From contig JALSOX010000012.1 in the NCBI GenBank assembly GCA_026986255.1, forward strand, positions 1-48,169: a DNA stretch of 48,169 nt, written 5' to 3'. The translations under genes were made by a program, and so were the position numbers. Positions 25,621 to 33,338 of this stretch are shown here, piece by piece. Each line of letters opens with the position of its first letter. Position 1 is the first letter of the stretch. The DNA comes from Desulfurococcales archaeon (GTDB lineage: Archaea; Thermoproteota; Thermoprotei_A; Sulfolobales; NBVN01). The notes beneath the pieces are model-generated. The model saw nothing but the letters and a program-made list of their open reading frames with translations, was not told the origin of the DNA and searched no databases.

Positions 25621-25729
25621 GTAGATAGTCCTATTACCCAGGTTCAATAACGCTTGTTACCTGTAGGTTTAATTTCGTTAAGTACTAACCTTAAATACAC
25701 ACCATACCTAGGACTAATGTGAATTCTTA

Positions 25730-26065
25730 TTGATCATGTTACCCCAGACTAGATGGGGGAAGTACATGGTTATGAAGGATATGATAATTTGGCCTGAGTA
25801 CCTAGACGCTAGACTTTCTAGAAAAGCCGGAAGGCGTGTCCCGAAATCCGTAGCAGTGCACCCCATACGCAAAAAGGACATACTGCTTGCTTGCAAATCA
25901 ATAGGTGTAGACTGCAAAATAGAGGAGGGGAAGTATTACCCTAGGGTTTGGCATTCGTCTTACGGTTTTAGAATAATAGCGCACGTAGATAAAAAACGAG
26001 GAATTAGTAAGGAAACACTCATACGTATGCTTGCCGAGGCGCTTAGTAAGGTTAGGGACAGTTAA
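25730..26065 (+). CDS. srp19: signal recognition particle protein SRP19
   Basis: Binds SRP RNA helices 6 and 8 and helps load SRP54. 111 aa or slightly fewer. DMIIWPEYLDARLSRKAGRR is the family N-terminus and YYPRVWHSSYGFRI the later RNA-contact part. The first possible start is a TTG at 25730; an ATG at 25736 and two more at 25766-25772 also fit, and comparison with other SRP19 proteins favours a start within the MVMKDMIIWPEY segment or slightly before. A TATA-like CTTAAATAC near 25690 predicts a start near 25720. No SRP RNA was found in the window. Confidence 0.92.
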   Translation: MIMLPQTRWGKYMVMKDMIIWPEYLDARLSRKAGRRVPKSVAVHPIRKKDILLACKSIGVDCKIEEGKYYPRVWHSSYGFRIIAHVDKKRGISKETLIRMLAEALSKVRDS

Positions 26066-26176
26066 TTTATTTATTAACACCTAGGTAATACCAAGCTGGT
26101 ACTACTCTACGGCGGTAATGCTCAGAAAAATACGTCATCCTTAAATTTACCCTTCTTAAGGTATCACCACCTTAAG

Positions 26177-26184
26177 TATTTATC
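26177..26184 (+). promoter_or_regulatory. TATA box of the gar1-tfb operon
   Basis: TATTTATC predicts transcription start near 26206. That is 10 nt before the ATT proposed as gar1 start but more than 50 nt before the first conventional start codon, which supports the longer reading. An earlier CTTAAATT around 26151 is a second possibility. Confidence 0.4.
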
Positions 26185-26215
26185 CCGCATAGTTTTTGGA
26201 AGGGGATAGGGGCTG

Positions 26216-26473
26216 ATTAAGCTCGGTTATTTTGTACATAAGACGTCAACAGGGAGGTTGCTCATTAAGATGACTACCATGAAGCCACCGCAGATAGGTA
26301 GTATCGTCGTTGATTCTGGAGGGCGTGAGGTTGGAGTACTTGTGGATATAATAGGTCCTGTTAGGAGTCCTTACGCCGTAGTCAGGCCGCTGAGGGAGGA
26401 TGTTGAGGTGGACCCTCATAGTGTTTTGTTCGTCAAACCTAAGCCAAAACGTCGTAGGAGGGTTAGGAAATGA
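26216..26473 (+). CDS. gar1: H/ACA RNP protein Gar1, probable non-canonical start
   Basis: Gar1 joins Cbf5, Nop10 and L7Ae in the pseudouridine-guide RNP. The core PPQIGSIVVDSGGREVGVLV followed by DIIGPVRSPYAVVRPL is unmistakable, with a basic tail (KPKPKRRRRVRK). Conventional starts are TTG 26258 or ATG 26270, but both omit the first beta strand. In frame upstream, after a TAG at 26207, the codons read KLGYFVHKTSTGRLLIKM, matching the Gar1 N-terminus I remember from Pyrococcus (KRLGKVLHYAKQGFLIV). The only start-like codons are CTG 26213 and ATT 26216; ATT gives MKLGYFVHK and follows AGGGGATAGGGG. The stop overlaps tfb by 4 bp, a conserved archaeal gene pair. Confidence 0.9.
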   Translation: MKLGYFVHKTSTGRLLIKMTTMKPPQIGSIVVDSGGREVGVLVDIIGPVRSPYAVVRPLREDVEVDPHSVLFVKPKPKRRRRVRK

Positions 26474-27339
26474 TTGAGGAATTCGAATCCAGGTGCCCTT
26501 CAGGCAATATAATCCATGATGAATCCAGAGGGGAAGTAATATGTGCTGAAACGGGGGAAGTGCTCGCAGAACACGTTGTCGACTATCAGCCTGAATGGCG
26601 CGTCTTCGACTCTCTAGCACGTGAACGCGTTGGTGCCCCAATGACTGAGAAAGTACATGACCGTGGTCTTCACTCAGTAATAGATCAGAGATCACAGCAG
26701 GGTAGGAAGCTCGAAAGGTTAAACAGGAGAATACGCGCGTCCGGTAAAATGCGGCGCCTAGTCAGGGCGTTACGCTTGATGAACAGCGTAATAGGGAGCT
26801 TAAACCTACCTAATGCAACGGAACTCCGTGAGGAGGCGGGGAACATCATACGTAAACTGCATGCAGCAGGGCTGATAAAGAAGAAGAACATGCGTGCAAT
26901 GGTCGCTGCATCAATAGTAATAGCTACTAGGAACCTTAACACTCCCGTCGAGCAGGCTGAGATCGCTAGGAGATGTATGGTAACGTTTCAGGACTTATGG
27001 AACGCTGAGATGAAGATCAGGCGTGACTCAGACAGCGTAATCAGGGTGAAGCCTCTCGATCCCAGGAGGTATGTTGAATCCATGGCTGGAAAGCTTAAGC
27101 TCTCACGCCACACTACAATGCTTGCGTGGAGGATAATCACCATAGCTAAGCGTGATGGCTTAACCTCAGGGAAGGGACCGAAGGGCGTTGCCGCAGCCTC
27201 ACTCTACATAGCGTCAATACTCTTAGATGAGAGAAAGACGCAGAAGGAGGTTTCCAAGAAAGTAGATGTCTCCGAGGTAACCATACGTAACCGATACCGC
27301 GACTTAATAGATAACCTCCTCATAGTGGTGAACATCTAA
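26470..27339 (+). CDS. tfb: transcription initiation factor TFB
   Basis: Archaeal TFIIB homologue that bridges TBP-DNA and RNA polymerase. 289 aa. Order: zinc-ribbon-like region (residues 8-31), B-reader (YQPEWRVF and HDRGL), then two cyclin repeats ending in the recognition helix KVDVSEVTIRNRYRDL. The ribbon keeps only C9 and C25; the positions that normally hold the second and fourth cysteines are G12 and T28 (CPSG and CAETGEV). As I recall, Sulfolobus TFB1 has a similar CSETGEV, so this may be a lineage trait. Coupled to gar1 by ATGA. Confidence 0.96.
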   Translation: MIEEFESRCPSGNIIHDESRGEVICAETGEVLAEHVVDYQPEWRVFDSLARERVGAPMTEKVHDRGLHSVIDQRSQQGRKLERLNRRIRASGKMRRLVRALRLMNSVIGSLNLPNATELREEAGNIIRKLHAAGLIKKKNMRAMVAASIVIATRNLNTPVEQAEIARRCMVTFQDLWNAEMKIRRDSDSVIRVKPLDPRRYVESMAGKLKLSRHTTMLAWRIITIAKRDGLTSGKGPKGVAAASLYIASILLDERKTQKEVSKKVDVSEVTIRNRYRDLIDNLLIVVNI

Positions 27340-27467
27340 TTTTTTCAGGAAACAAAAAAGAATTCACAATGCCTTTGTTATAATCCCGCGACCGCGTGTT
27401 AATCCCACTACCAACGTTAATTTTCTTCTAAAGCCCCGCCACTACATACATTATAGGGGCGGCGATA

Positions 27468-28685
27468 GTGGATTTACAAGAATTAATAATTATTAAGGAA
27501 GGAAAAGCACTGCTGAAGGTACCTAACCCCGAGAAGTACCGTAGAAGTGATGGGGTATATGAGCCTTCGTGGGCCCCTGTCTTCTATAATCCCAGGCAAG
27601 CGCTCAACAGGGACCTATCCATACTCGCACTTAACGTGCTTGCCACATTATCCGGCTTTAGCAGTCTTCGAGTTCTTGATGCTTTAGCCGGGAGCGGCGT
27701 TAGAGCCCTCAGGTATTATCTGGAAGTCCCTAACGTGTCACTAGCTATAGCCAACGACATAGACATGGAGGCATTTACCGTGATAAAGGAGAACATCAAG
27801 CTAAATAACGCTGAACACGCCGTTAAGGCCTGTAAACTCGACGCTAATGCCTTCATGTACCTCTGGAAATCCATGGGAAGGACTTTCGAGTTCATTGACA
27901 TAGACCCATTTGGATCGCCGGCACCTTTCGTTAAATCATCACTTTGGTGCGTGCGGAGAAACGGTGCCGTGGGCTATACCGCCACCGACACCGCGCCCTT
28001 GAGTGGTGTTAAGTGGGTTGCTGGCTCAAGGAAGTATGATGTTAGGCTAATTAAGACCGACATCCCCCACGAGGTGGGGTTACGGGTGTTGCTGGGGTAC
28101 ATTTGCAGACGTGCTGCCGAGATCGATAGATTCATCGAACCCCTCGTAACATTCGCGAAACATCATTACTTCAGAACAATTATCCATGTAAGGAAGGGCG
28201 CTAACAAAGCATCCGAAACCATAGATAAGTGCTTAGGATACTTAATGTACTGTAAGAAATGCTATTATAGGGAAACAGTACTAATTAACGACATCCCCCG
28301 CGATTCTCTGTGCCCATTTTGTGGGGGACGACTAGTGGCTGTAGGTCCATTATGGGTGTGCAACATGTTTCACAGGGACTTCCTAGACCGTATGCTTAGC
28401 CTCATTAGGAGTTCTGAATATGAGTACCTCCCCACTAGGCAGGATTCCCAGGAGTTACTGGAATTGCTGGTTATGGAATCTCAAGTCAATGGTTTAGCTT
28501 ATAACGTGTCATCCCCCGCAAGAATTAAGAAGGTAAATATGCCGCCCACTAATGCTGTTATTGATTGCTTAAGGTCGCGGGGCTTGAGAGCCTCGCGAAC
28601 ACATATCGATGGTCAACTTATTAGAACTAACGCGTCATGGGCGGACTTCGTCGAGTGCGTGGTTAGCGACTACCGTTCTCGATAA
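27468..28685 (+). CDS. trm1: tRNA (guanine26-N2)-dimethyltransferase
   Basis: Trm1 methylates G26 of tRNA to m2,2G. 405 aa. Motif I region VLDALAGSGVRALRYYLEV, the catalytic EFIDIDPFGSPAPFV (N2-guanine DPFG signature) and a C-terminal zinc site (CKKC...CPFCGGRL). GTG start at 27468 after GGGGCGGCGATA. The 3' end overlaps the convergent RPC34-like gene by 23 bp. Confidence 0.96.
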   Translation: MDLQELIIIKEGKALLKVPNPEKYRRSDGVYEPSWAPVFYNPRQALNRDLSILALNVLATLSGFSSLRVLDALAGSGVRALRYYLEVPNVSLAIANDIDMEAFTVIKENIKLNNAEHAVKACKLDANAFMYLWKSMGRTFEFIDIDPFGSPAPFVKSSLWCVRRNGAVGYTATDTAPLSGVKWVAGSRKYDVRLIKTDIPHEVGLRVLLGYICRRAAEIDRFIEPLVTFAKHHYFRTIIHVRKGANKASETIDKCLGYLMYCKKCYYRETVLINDIPRDSLCPFCGGRLVAVGPLWVCNMFHRDFLDRMLSLIRSSEYEYLPTRQDSQELLELLVMESQVNGLAYNVSSPARIKKVNMPPTNAVIDCLRSRGLRASRTHIDGQLIRTNASWADFVECVVSDYRSR

Positions 28686-29034
28686 AATGCGATAGGAAGA
28701 GACACTTATACGGATTATAGTATCCGCCCGTTCCACATCTCAGTAGTTCTCTGCAGATGAAGCACGGAATGTACATTACTGGGTTTAACTTAACAACGAT
28801 GTTTAACTTTGCTGACTTTACGGGGCTGTATATTAGCTTGTAGGTTCTACGTCCTTTGAACGTCACGGGTTCCCTCTTTATAAGGCCCTTGCGAACAAGC
28901 CCTAGTACCACCTTAGTTCCTTCTCTGTTATCTATACCAAGCATCGACCAGAGAGTACTCTGTATTACCCCGCCCTCCTCCTCTGTCTTACTCTTTATTA
29001 TCTCCAGTATCTTCGACTCCAGTGAGACTTCCAT
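28663..29034 (-). CDS. RPC34-like winged-helix protein with Fe-S-type cysteines
   Basis: A 123-aa protein. Residues 1-68 form a winged helix (IIKSKTEEEGGVIQSTLWSM, GTKVVLGLVRKGLIKRE). The C-terminal segment PCFICRELLRC...NPYKCLFLSHFI has four cysteines at 91, 94, 100 and 111. This arrangement, followed by an aromatic segment, resembles the C-terminus of eukaryotic RNA polymerase III subunit RPC34/RPC39, where the cysteines bind a 4Fe-4S cluster; an archaeal orthologue has been described in Crenarchaeota and Thaumarchaeota. It is much shorter than eukaryotic RPC34, with one winged helix instead of two or three. A role in transcription initiation is inferred. An unrelated Fe-S winged-helix regulator is the alternative. 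Confidence 0.75.
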   Translation of the reverse strand: MEVSLESKILEIIKSKTEEEGGVIQSTLWSMLGIDNREGTKVVLGLVRKGLIKREPVTFKGRRTYKLIYSPVKSAKLNIVVKLNPVMYIPCFICRELLRCGTGGYYNPYKCLFLSHFIENGSR

Positions 29035-29125
29035 TACCGTAACCCCACCCTCACCTTGATAAACTCTGTTCTGGCGCTAATATAGGTTAATCAGGCTACG
29101 GCACCTATCCTAGTATTATTGTACT

Positions 29126-29677
29126 TTATTTCTTCTTTTCAACATTATTTACAATAATATCCACTATCAAGTTAGGTAATCCCACCCTATTATTTTCGGT
29201 CACCCAGAAAAGCCTGTACTCACCCTTTACTAGGCTATCTACACTATTGGCTAGTCTTCTATGCAGGACTATTAAGGCAGTGACGTGAGGGTTCCTCAAA
29301 ACCTCCTCCATGCATCTCCTCAGCTTAGCTAGTTTAAGTTCCATAGGGCCAACCTCATCTATCCCAACAACATCTGCTGTACGTAAAGCTACATCGATGG
29401 CGTTGCACCCTATGGTCACTGCATCCTCTAAGACGCAGTACTTACCAACTCTTGCGACGCAATGACTAAGTAGGTTAGGTTCGGATGCCCTCGCGAGGGG
29501 TGAGCGCCTCCCGCTTAGTATATCGACAATATCGAACCCTATCCTCACACCGCCCCTCCTTATTTCAGGGCATGCAAAACCCCCGACCGTGATGCCCCTG
29601 CTTCTCAGCAATTCTATGGCCTTGCTAAAGACGGTGGTTTTGCCTATGCCGGGTCGCCCAGTAATTATTACCTTCAT
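29126..29677 (-). CDS. nucleoside-triphosphatase, THEP1 type
   Basis: P-loop NTPase of the THEP1 family, 183 aa, the normal size. Walker A is GRPGIGKTT (7-15), GGFACPEIRRGGVRIGFDIV is the family signature, and VVGIDEVGPMELK is Walker B. Members hydrolyse ATP, GTP and other NTPs in vitro at high temperature; the cellular role is unclear. ATG start. The COG1395 regulator lies 88 bp upstream on the same strand. Confidence 0.93.
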   Translation of the reverse strand: MKVIITGRPGIGKTTVFSKAIELLRSRGITVGGFACPEIRRGGVRIGFDIVDILSGRRSPLARASEPNLLSHCVARVGKYCVLEDAVTIGCNAIDVALRTADVVGIDEVGPMELKLAKLRRCMEEVLRNPHVTALIVLHRRLANSVDSLVKGEYRLFWVTENNRVGLPNLIVDIIVNNVEKKK

Positions 29678-29765
29678 CAGCTATCAGTCCCTACGAGTAT
29701 TTACTCCAGCCTAAGTTAATTTGGGTTTGCACATGGTGGTGTTGAGGATTGCTTGAGTGTGTGAA

Positions 29766-30734
29766 TTACTTTAATTTTTCAATGCTGACTTTGTTCAGGT
29801 TGACGTAGGGGGATATCTCATCCTTAACCAAGAATTCATTCTCCTGCGAAGCAATTATGCTCACGCTGGCCTTGATTTCTCTTTGCACTACATCAACTAA
29901 TTTAACACATTCTATGGTTTTCCTGACGACGTCCTTGAGCGTGTTCCTGCTTGGTGGTGTGGCGTCGACCACGACCTGTATTTCCTCTCCTGACACTATG
30001 TAGTCGGGGGCTGACTTACGTATCTCGTACACTTCTCCCCATTCTCTTAAGCGTTGCTCTAACTGTGGATTGCTCAGTGCCTTGCGTAGGCATGACCCTA
30101 ATTCACGCATTCGTTCCTGGATATCCTTGGCTATTATTTCGAAACTTATTGATTCCACGACGTCCTCACCCACCACACTCACGAGTTTCTCGGCGTTCTC
30201 AACTGTTACCATTCCTCCCTCTTTCTTGTATTTGAAGACTGTGCGTCTGGAGATATTTGTAAGGTATGATAACTCGCTAATGCTCATCAATCTTCTTTGC
30301 ATTGCTTCACCGAGCTTTTTCTTATTTATTGAGAGATATAGCTCACCCTTCTTATAAAGGGCTATCAGTTCCGTTGGCTTGAGGTACATATTCTCCAATG
30401 TCCTTTCATTCATTACATACACGCCGCCCCTCTCATACACGATGTTATCGTAGAGTTCTGGATCATCGGATATCACCACAGGAATCGAGTCCAGCGCTAG
30501 CGATGCTTTTAACATGTCATGCGCCTCGTCCTTGCTTACGCCCGCACCTGTCTTAACCCTGATTATCACGTCGGCAGCGTCACCACCAACCGCTATGAGG
30601 TCTATGGATCTCTCCCTGTAGCTTGACGGAAAACGCAGTATTGTGTACCTCTTTCCTGTGGCTTCTAGAATATTGACTACCCTCTCCAGCAACACCCTTA
30701 GCTTTTTCCTTCGGTTTCTTGACTCCGCACTCAT
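29766..30734 (-). CDS. archaeal HTH regulator (COG1395 family)
   Basis: A 322-aa protein: residues 1-130 resemble a nuclease-like or restriction-endonuclease fold domain (SIDLIAVGGDAADVIIRVKT, IPVVISDDPELYDNIVYERG), followed by a Cro/C1-type HTH (ISELSYLTNISRRTVFKYKK, about 152-171) and a conserved C-terminal domain. This is the archaeal putative HTH-type transcriptional regulator family found in most archaea; DNA target unknown. ATG start. Upstream 183 bp separate it from flpA on the same strand. Confidence 0.87.
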   Translation of the reverse strand: MSAESRNRRKKLRVLLERVVNILEATGKRYTILRFPSSYRERSIDLIAVGGDAADVIIRVKTGAGVSKDEAHDMLKASLALDSIPVVISDDPELYDNIVYERGGVYVMNERTLENMYLKPTELIALYKKGELYLSINKKKLGEAMQRRLMSISELSYLTNISRRTVFKYKKEGGMVTVENAEKLVSVVGEDVVESISFEIIAKDIQERMRELGSCLRKALSNPQLEQRLREWGEVYEIRKSAPDYIVSGEEIQVVVDATPPSRNTLKDVVRKTIECVKLVDVVQREIKASVSIIASQENEFLVKDEISPYVNLNKVSIEKLK

Positions 30735-30916
30735 TGTCGCACTATTAATTTATTATGTTATGAGCGTAAAAAGAAATTCCCCCGACTTAAGGAGCGCCCA
30801 CGCACACGTTATTATCTTGCCTGATAATCTCTGACGTAACCTTTCAACTTACTTTTAAGGTTGAAGAATGTTGGGAGAGTGTTTAGTTAAAATGATGAAG
30901 TGTTGGAATGGGTTCA

Positions 30917-31624
30917 TTACTTCCCTCTACTGAATCTAGCGAAGACCATCGCATGGTCCTTATCGTAAGGATCTAGATGCACGACGTCTATTATTTCGAA
31001 GCCACCTTTAATGAGCGTGTTTATTTCTCTTTGGTAAACCTCGTCAGGCTCTCTAGTGACGTCTATGCTTCTGGCCTTTATTGCTAGGTAGAGGTATCCG
31101 CCTTCACGTAGGAAGTACTTTGCATTCACGTTTACTATTGATGCCTGCTCGGGTTGCGCTATGTCGGCGTATATTATGTCGGCGTAGTCCACTATGTGTG
31201 CGTACTTATTCGGGAACCTCGCGTCACCCAGTATCGGAATTATGTTCTTCCTAACTTCAGCCACTGTTATTAGCTCTCTAACCACCCTAGGTGCGAATTC
31301 CACACTATACACCACACCCTTTGGACCTACGAGGTCAGAGACATGGCTTGGTGTGGTTCCGGATCCGGCACCTAAGTAGAGGACGCGGCTACCCTCCTTA
31401 ATTACTAGCTCCTTTATGCCTTTTAGGAGAGCGGCTGATAGCTTACTGCGGTATGAGTTCCATTCCCTGTATTCCTCGTCGCCTATTCTGAAGAGCCATT
31501 CCCCGTAAACCTTCCTGCCCGGCACTAGGTTCTTGGTGGCTAGCCGAACCGAACCATCCTCCAGCTCTACTATGTATACGCCCTCATACTGTGGATGCGG
31601 CTCTACCTTGACTACCTCCGTCAT
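30917..31624 (-). CDS. flpA: fibrillarin-like rRNA/tRNA 2'-O-methyltransferase
   Basis: The methyltransferase of the C/D-box RNP. 235 aa, standard. N-terminal domain GVYIVELEDGSVRLATKN, SAM-binding VLYLGAGSGTTPSHVSD (about 80-96), catalytic region YADIAQPEQA and YLAIKARSID. Stop and start fit family length. Lies 46 bp downstream of nop5, its partner, in the usual archaeal nop5-flpA operon. Confidence 0.98.
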   Translation of the reverse strand: MTEVVKVEPHPQYEGVYIVELEDGSVRLATKNLVPGRKVYGEWLFRIGDEEYREWNSYRSKLSAALLKGIKELVIKEGSRVLYLGAGSGTTPSHVSDLVGPKGVVYSVEFAPRVVRELITVAEVRKNIIPILGDARFPNKYAHIVDYADIIYADIAQPEQASIVNVNAKYFLREGGYLYLAIKARSIDVTREPDEVYQREINTLIKGGFEIIDVVHLDPYDKDHAMVFARFSRGK

Positions 31625-31670
31625 GCGTGCTCACCTCTGGGAAGCAATTCTGCTTGGTGATTAGGCTGCC

Positions 31671-32915
31671 TCATTTTCTACGACCCCTTCTCCCTCTGAA
31701 TTTCTTTTTAGGTCTTCTTCTGACGAATCTTTCTCTCCTCTCCTTGGGGCGCTGTGGTGGCTTAGCGTAGAGCTTCTTTATCTCCTCTATCCTCTCCATT
31801 AGTTCCTTCTTTAGCTTATCCGCTATGAATCTCCCGGTGAAGTAATCTGCCTTAGTAGCTATCGCCAATTTCGTTGCCAGGGCACGGGCAATTTTTCCAC
31901 GCTGCCATCTCGGCGAGGAATGTATCTCCGGGTACTGGAATATTATACCGTGTTTTGGCGGTTTTCCGCCTGTTCTGAGCGCTCTGAACAACGCTTTCTC
32001 AGCTCCTAGCACCTGTATTGTGCTGGCGGGCATCTTAGCGAGGTTTTCGAGGCTGCCCGCTAGGGAGAGCAGCCTAGCACCTAGTAACGGGCCTACTAGG
32101 GTTGTTATATTCGGGGCTACCTCCCTCATTACCTGACCTATGTATTGTGTTAGGGTCTCCCTGAGCTTGCTCATCTCCAGCATTATATTGGCTAGGGTCT
32201 GTATTGGCCTTATATCGAAGTCCGAGAGCTCAGCACCAATACTTTTCCTAGCTGCCTTAGCTATCTTTTCAGACTTCCCCTCACTGAAGCCTAATCTCCT
32301 TAATGCTTCCTTCGTTATGTTCTCCCTGCTACCCAGTTCAGCAACTATCCTTGCATAGTTAAGGTGATCGGCCACTAAGTCGTCAAGCTCGGGGAAGTGA
32401 ATGCTGTACCACTCCCTGAGCCTTGCCGCAAAGAGGTTTAGTGTCTTATCAATGTCGTCTATAGCCCTTATCGCCTGAATTGCTAGTAGATCCCGTTTCT
32501 GCGCAACTCTCCTTAACTTCATCCTCGTTATCTGCAATGAGACTTCATTAGCGAAGTCCACCCACTCCTCAACAGAGCTTATGAAGCCTCCCTCAACAGC
32601 TAGTTCAGCTATTCTACTCCTTAAAGCAAGTACTGATTCGTCACCTGGAGCTAACTCTATCCTCAGGTTCAGACCCCTTAACGCCCTCGCATGCTCCTCA
32701 TCCTCAACTACGAATACCGCATCCTCTGAATTCCCTAGTTCCTTGGCCAACTCCAGAAACTCCTCCGAGGGCTTACCCTCTTCTATTGCTAAGGCCCTTG
32801 AAACTAATTGATTTATTTCCTTAACCGTAAACTTCTTCGCTACGGAATCACCATCCAGCGCGAACGCACCTATGACAGTATCTATTACTGGTATTTTCCT
32901 CAAACCACGCACCAA
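31671..32915 (-). CDS. nop5: Nop5 (Nop56/58) C/D RNP scaffold
   Basis: Bridges fibrillarin and L7Ae on C/D guide RNAs. 414 aa. Central coiled coil (about 120-225), then the NOP domain with GPLLGARLLSLAGSLENLAK and GSSTIQVLGAEKALF-like region (here MPASTIQVLGAEKAL), and PPKHGIIFQYPEI. A very basic tail (RPKKKFRGRRGRRK) ends the protein. Start is TTG 32915 or GTG 32912; the TATA-like CTAAAAATAGG around 32935-32945 predicts a leaderless mRNA. A 5-bp hairpin GTGCG-TGT-CGCAC sits further upstream at 32956-32968. Confidence 0.97.
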   Translation of the reverse strand: MVRGLRKIPVIDTVIGAFALDGDSVAKKFTVKEINQLVSRALAIEEGKPSEEFLELAKELGNSEDAVFVVEDEEHARALRGLNLRIELAPGDESVLALRSRIAELAVEGGFISSVEEWVDFANEVSLQITRMKLRRVAQKRDLLAIQAIRAIDDIDKTLNLFAARLREWYSIHFPELDDLVADHLNYARIVAELGSRENITKEALRRLGFSEGKSEKIAKAARKSIGAELSDFDIRPIQTLANIMLEMSKLRETLTQYIGQVMREVAPNITTLVGPLLGARLLSLAGSLENLAKMPASTIQVLGAEKALFRALRTGGKPPKHGIIFQYPEIHSSPRWQRGKIARALATKLAIATKADYFTGRFIADKLKKELMERIEEIKKLYAKPPQRPKERRERFVRRRPKKKFRGRRGRRK

Positions 32916-33014
32916 GCTGAATACATTATTAACCTATTTTTAGGTTTTGCAGATAGTGCGTGTCGCACAAGACCTCACTCAGCCCCGAAAGGAATTCGTC
33001 GGAGCGAGACAAGC

Positions 33015-33023
33015 CTTTAAAAG
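33015..33023 (+). promoter_or_regulatory. TATA box of eS30
   Basis: CTTTAAAAG centred about 35 bp before the ATG at 33054, giving a start near 33045 and a leader of about 9 nt that includes GTAGGA. Confidence 0.5.
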
Positions 33024-33053
33024 GACTAATCCCCTTGAGATACGGGTGTAGGA

Positions 33054-33248
33054 ATGCCAACACACGGCTCGATGACTAAGGCAGGCAAGGTAAGAAGCCA
33101 GACACCGAAAATAGAGAAGAAGCCCAAGAGGAACTTACCTCCCAGAATACGGAACAGAAGGGAGTACTGGATTAGGAAGAGGAAGGAGGCAGGCCTCCCT
33201 GTACCGACCGTAGTGCCTCCCTCATCAGTGCCTCGCGGGAGCAAGTAA
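33054..33248 (+). CDS. rps30e: 30S ribosomal protein eS30
   Basis: A 64-aa basic ribosomal protein. The N-terminus [20 protein letters not shown] is diagnostic, followed by [15 protein letters not shown]. The open frame on the opposite strand of the same bases is a shadow. Monocistronic by spacing; gatD begins 90 bp downstream. Confidence 0.97.
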   Translation: MPTHGSMTKAGKVRSQTPKIEKKPKRNLPPRIRNRREYWIRKRKEAGLPVPTVVPPSSVPRGSK

Positions 33249-33338
33249 CATGCTCTCCTTGAGCGCCGCTTAAAGACGTGATCGTTTCATTAGGATCTTT
33301 TTAACTTAGGTTCACTTACTACTCTCAGGTGTTGCGAG

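Noticed and set aside
30887..30936. ATGATGA...CTGA pair near the flpA 3' end, resembling a C/D RNA
   Set aside because: There is no terminal stem and the D box falls inside the flpA coding region; such short boxes occur often by chance.
32956..32968. GTGCG-TGT-CGCAC hairpin upstream of nop5
   Set aside because: A 5-bp stem with a 3-nt loop is too small to call an RNA gene or regulator without conservation.
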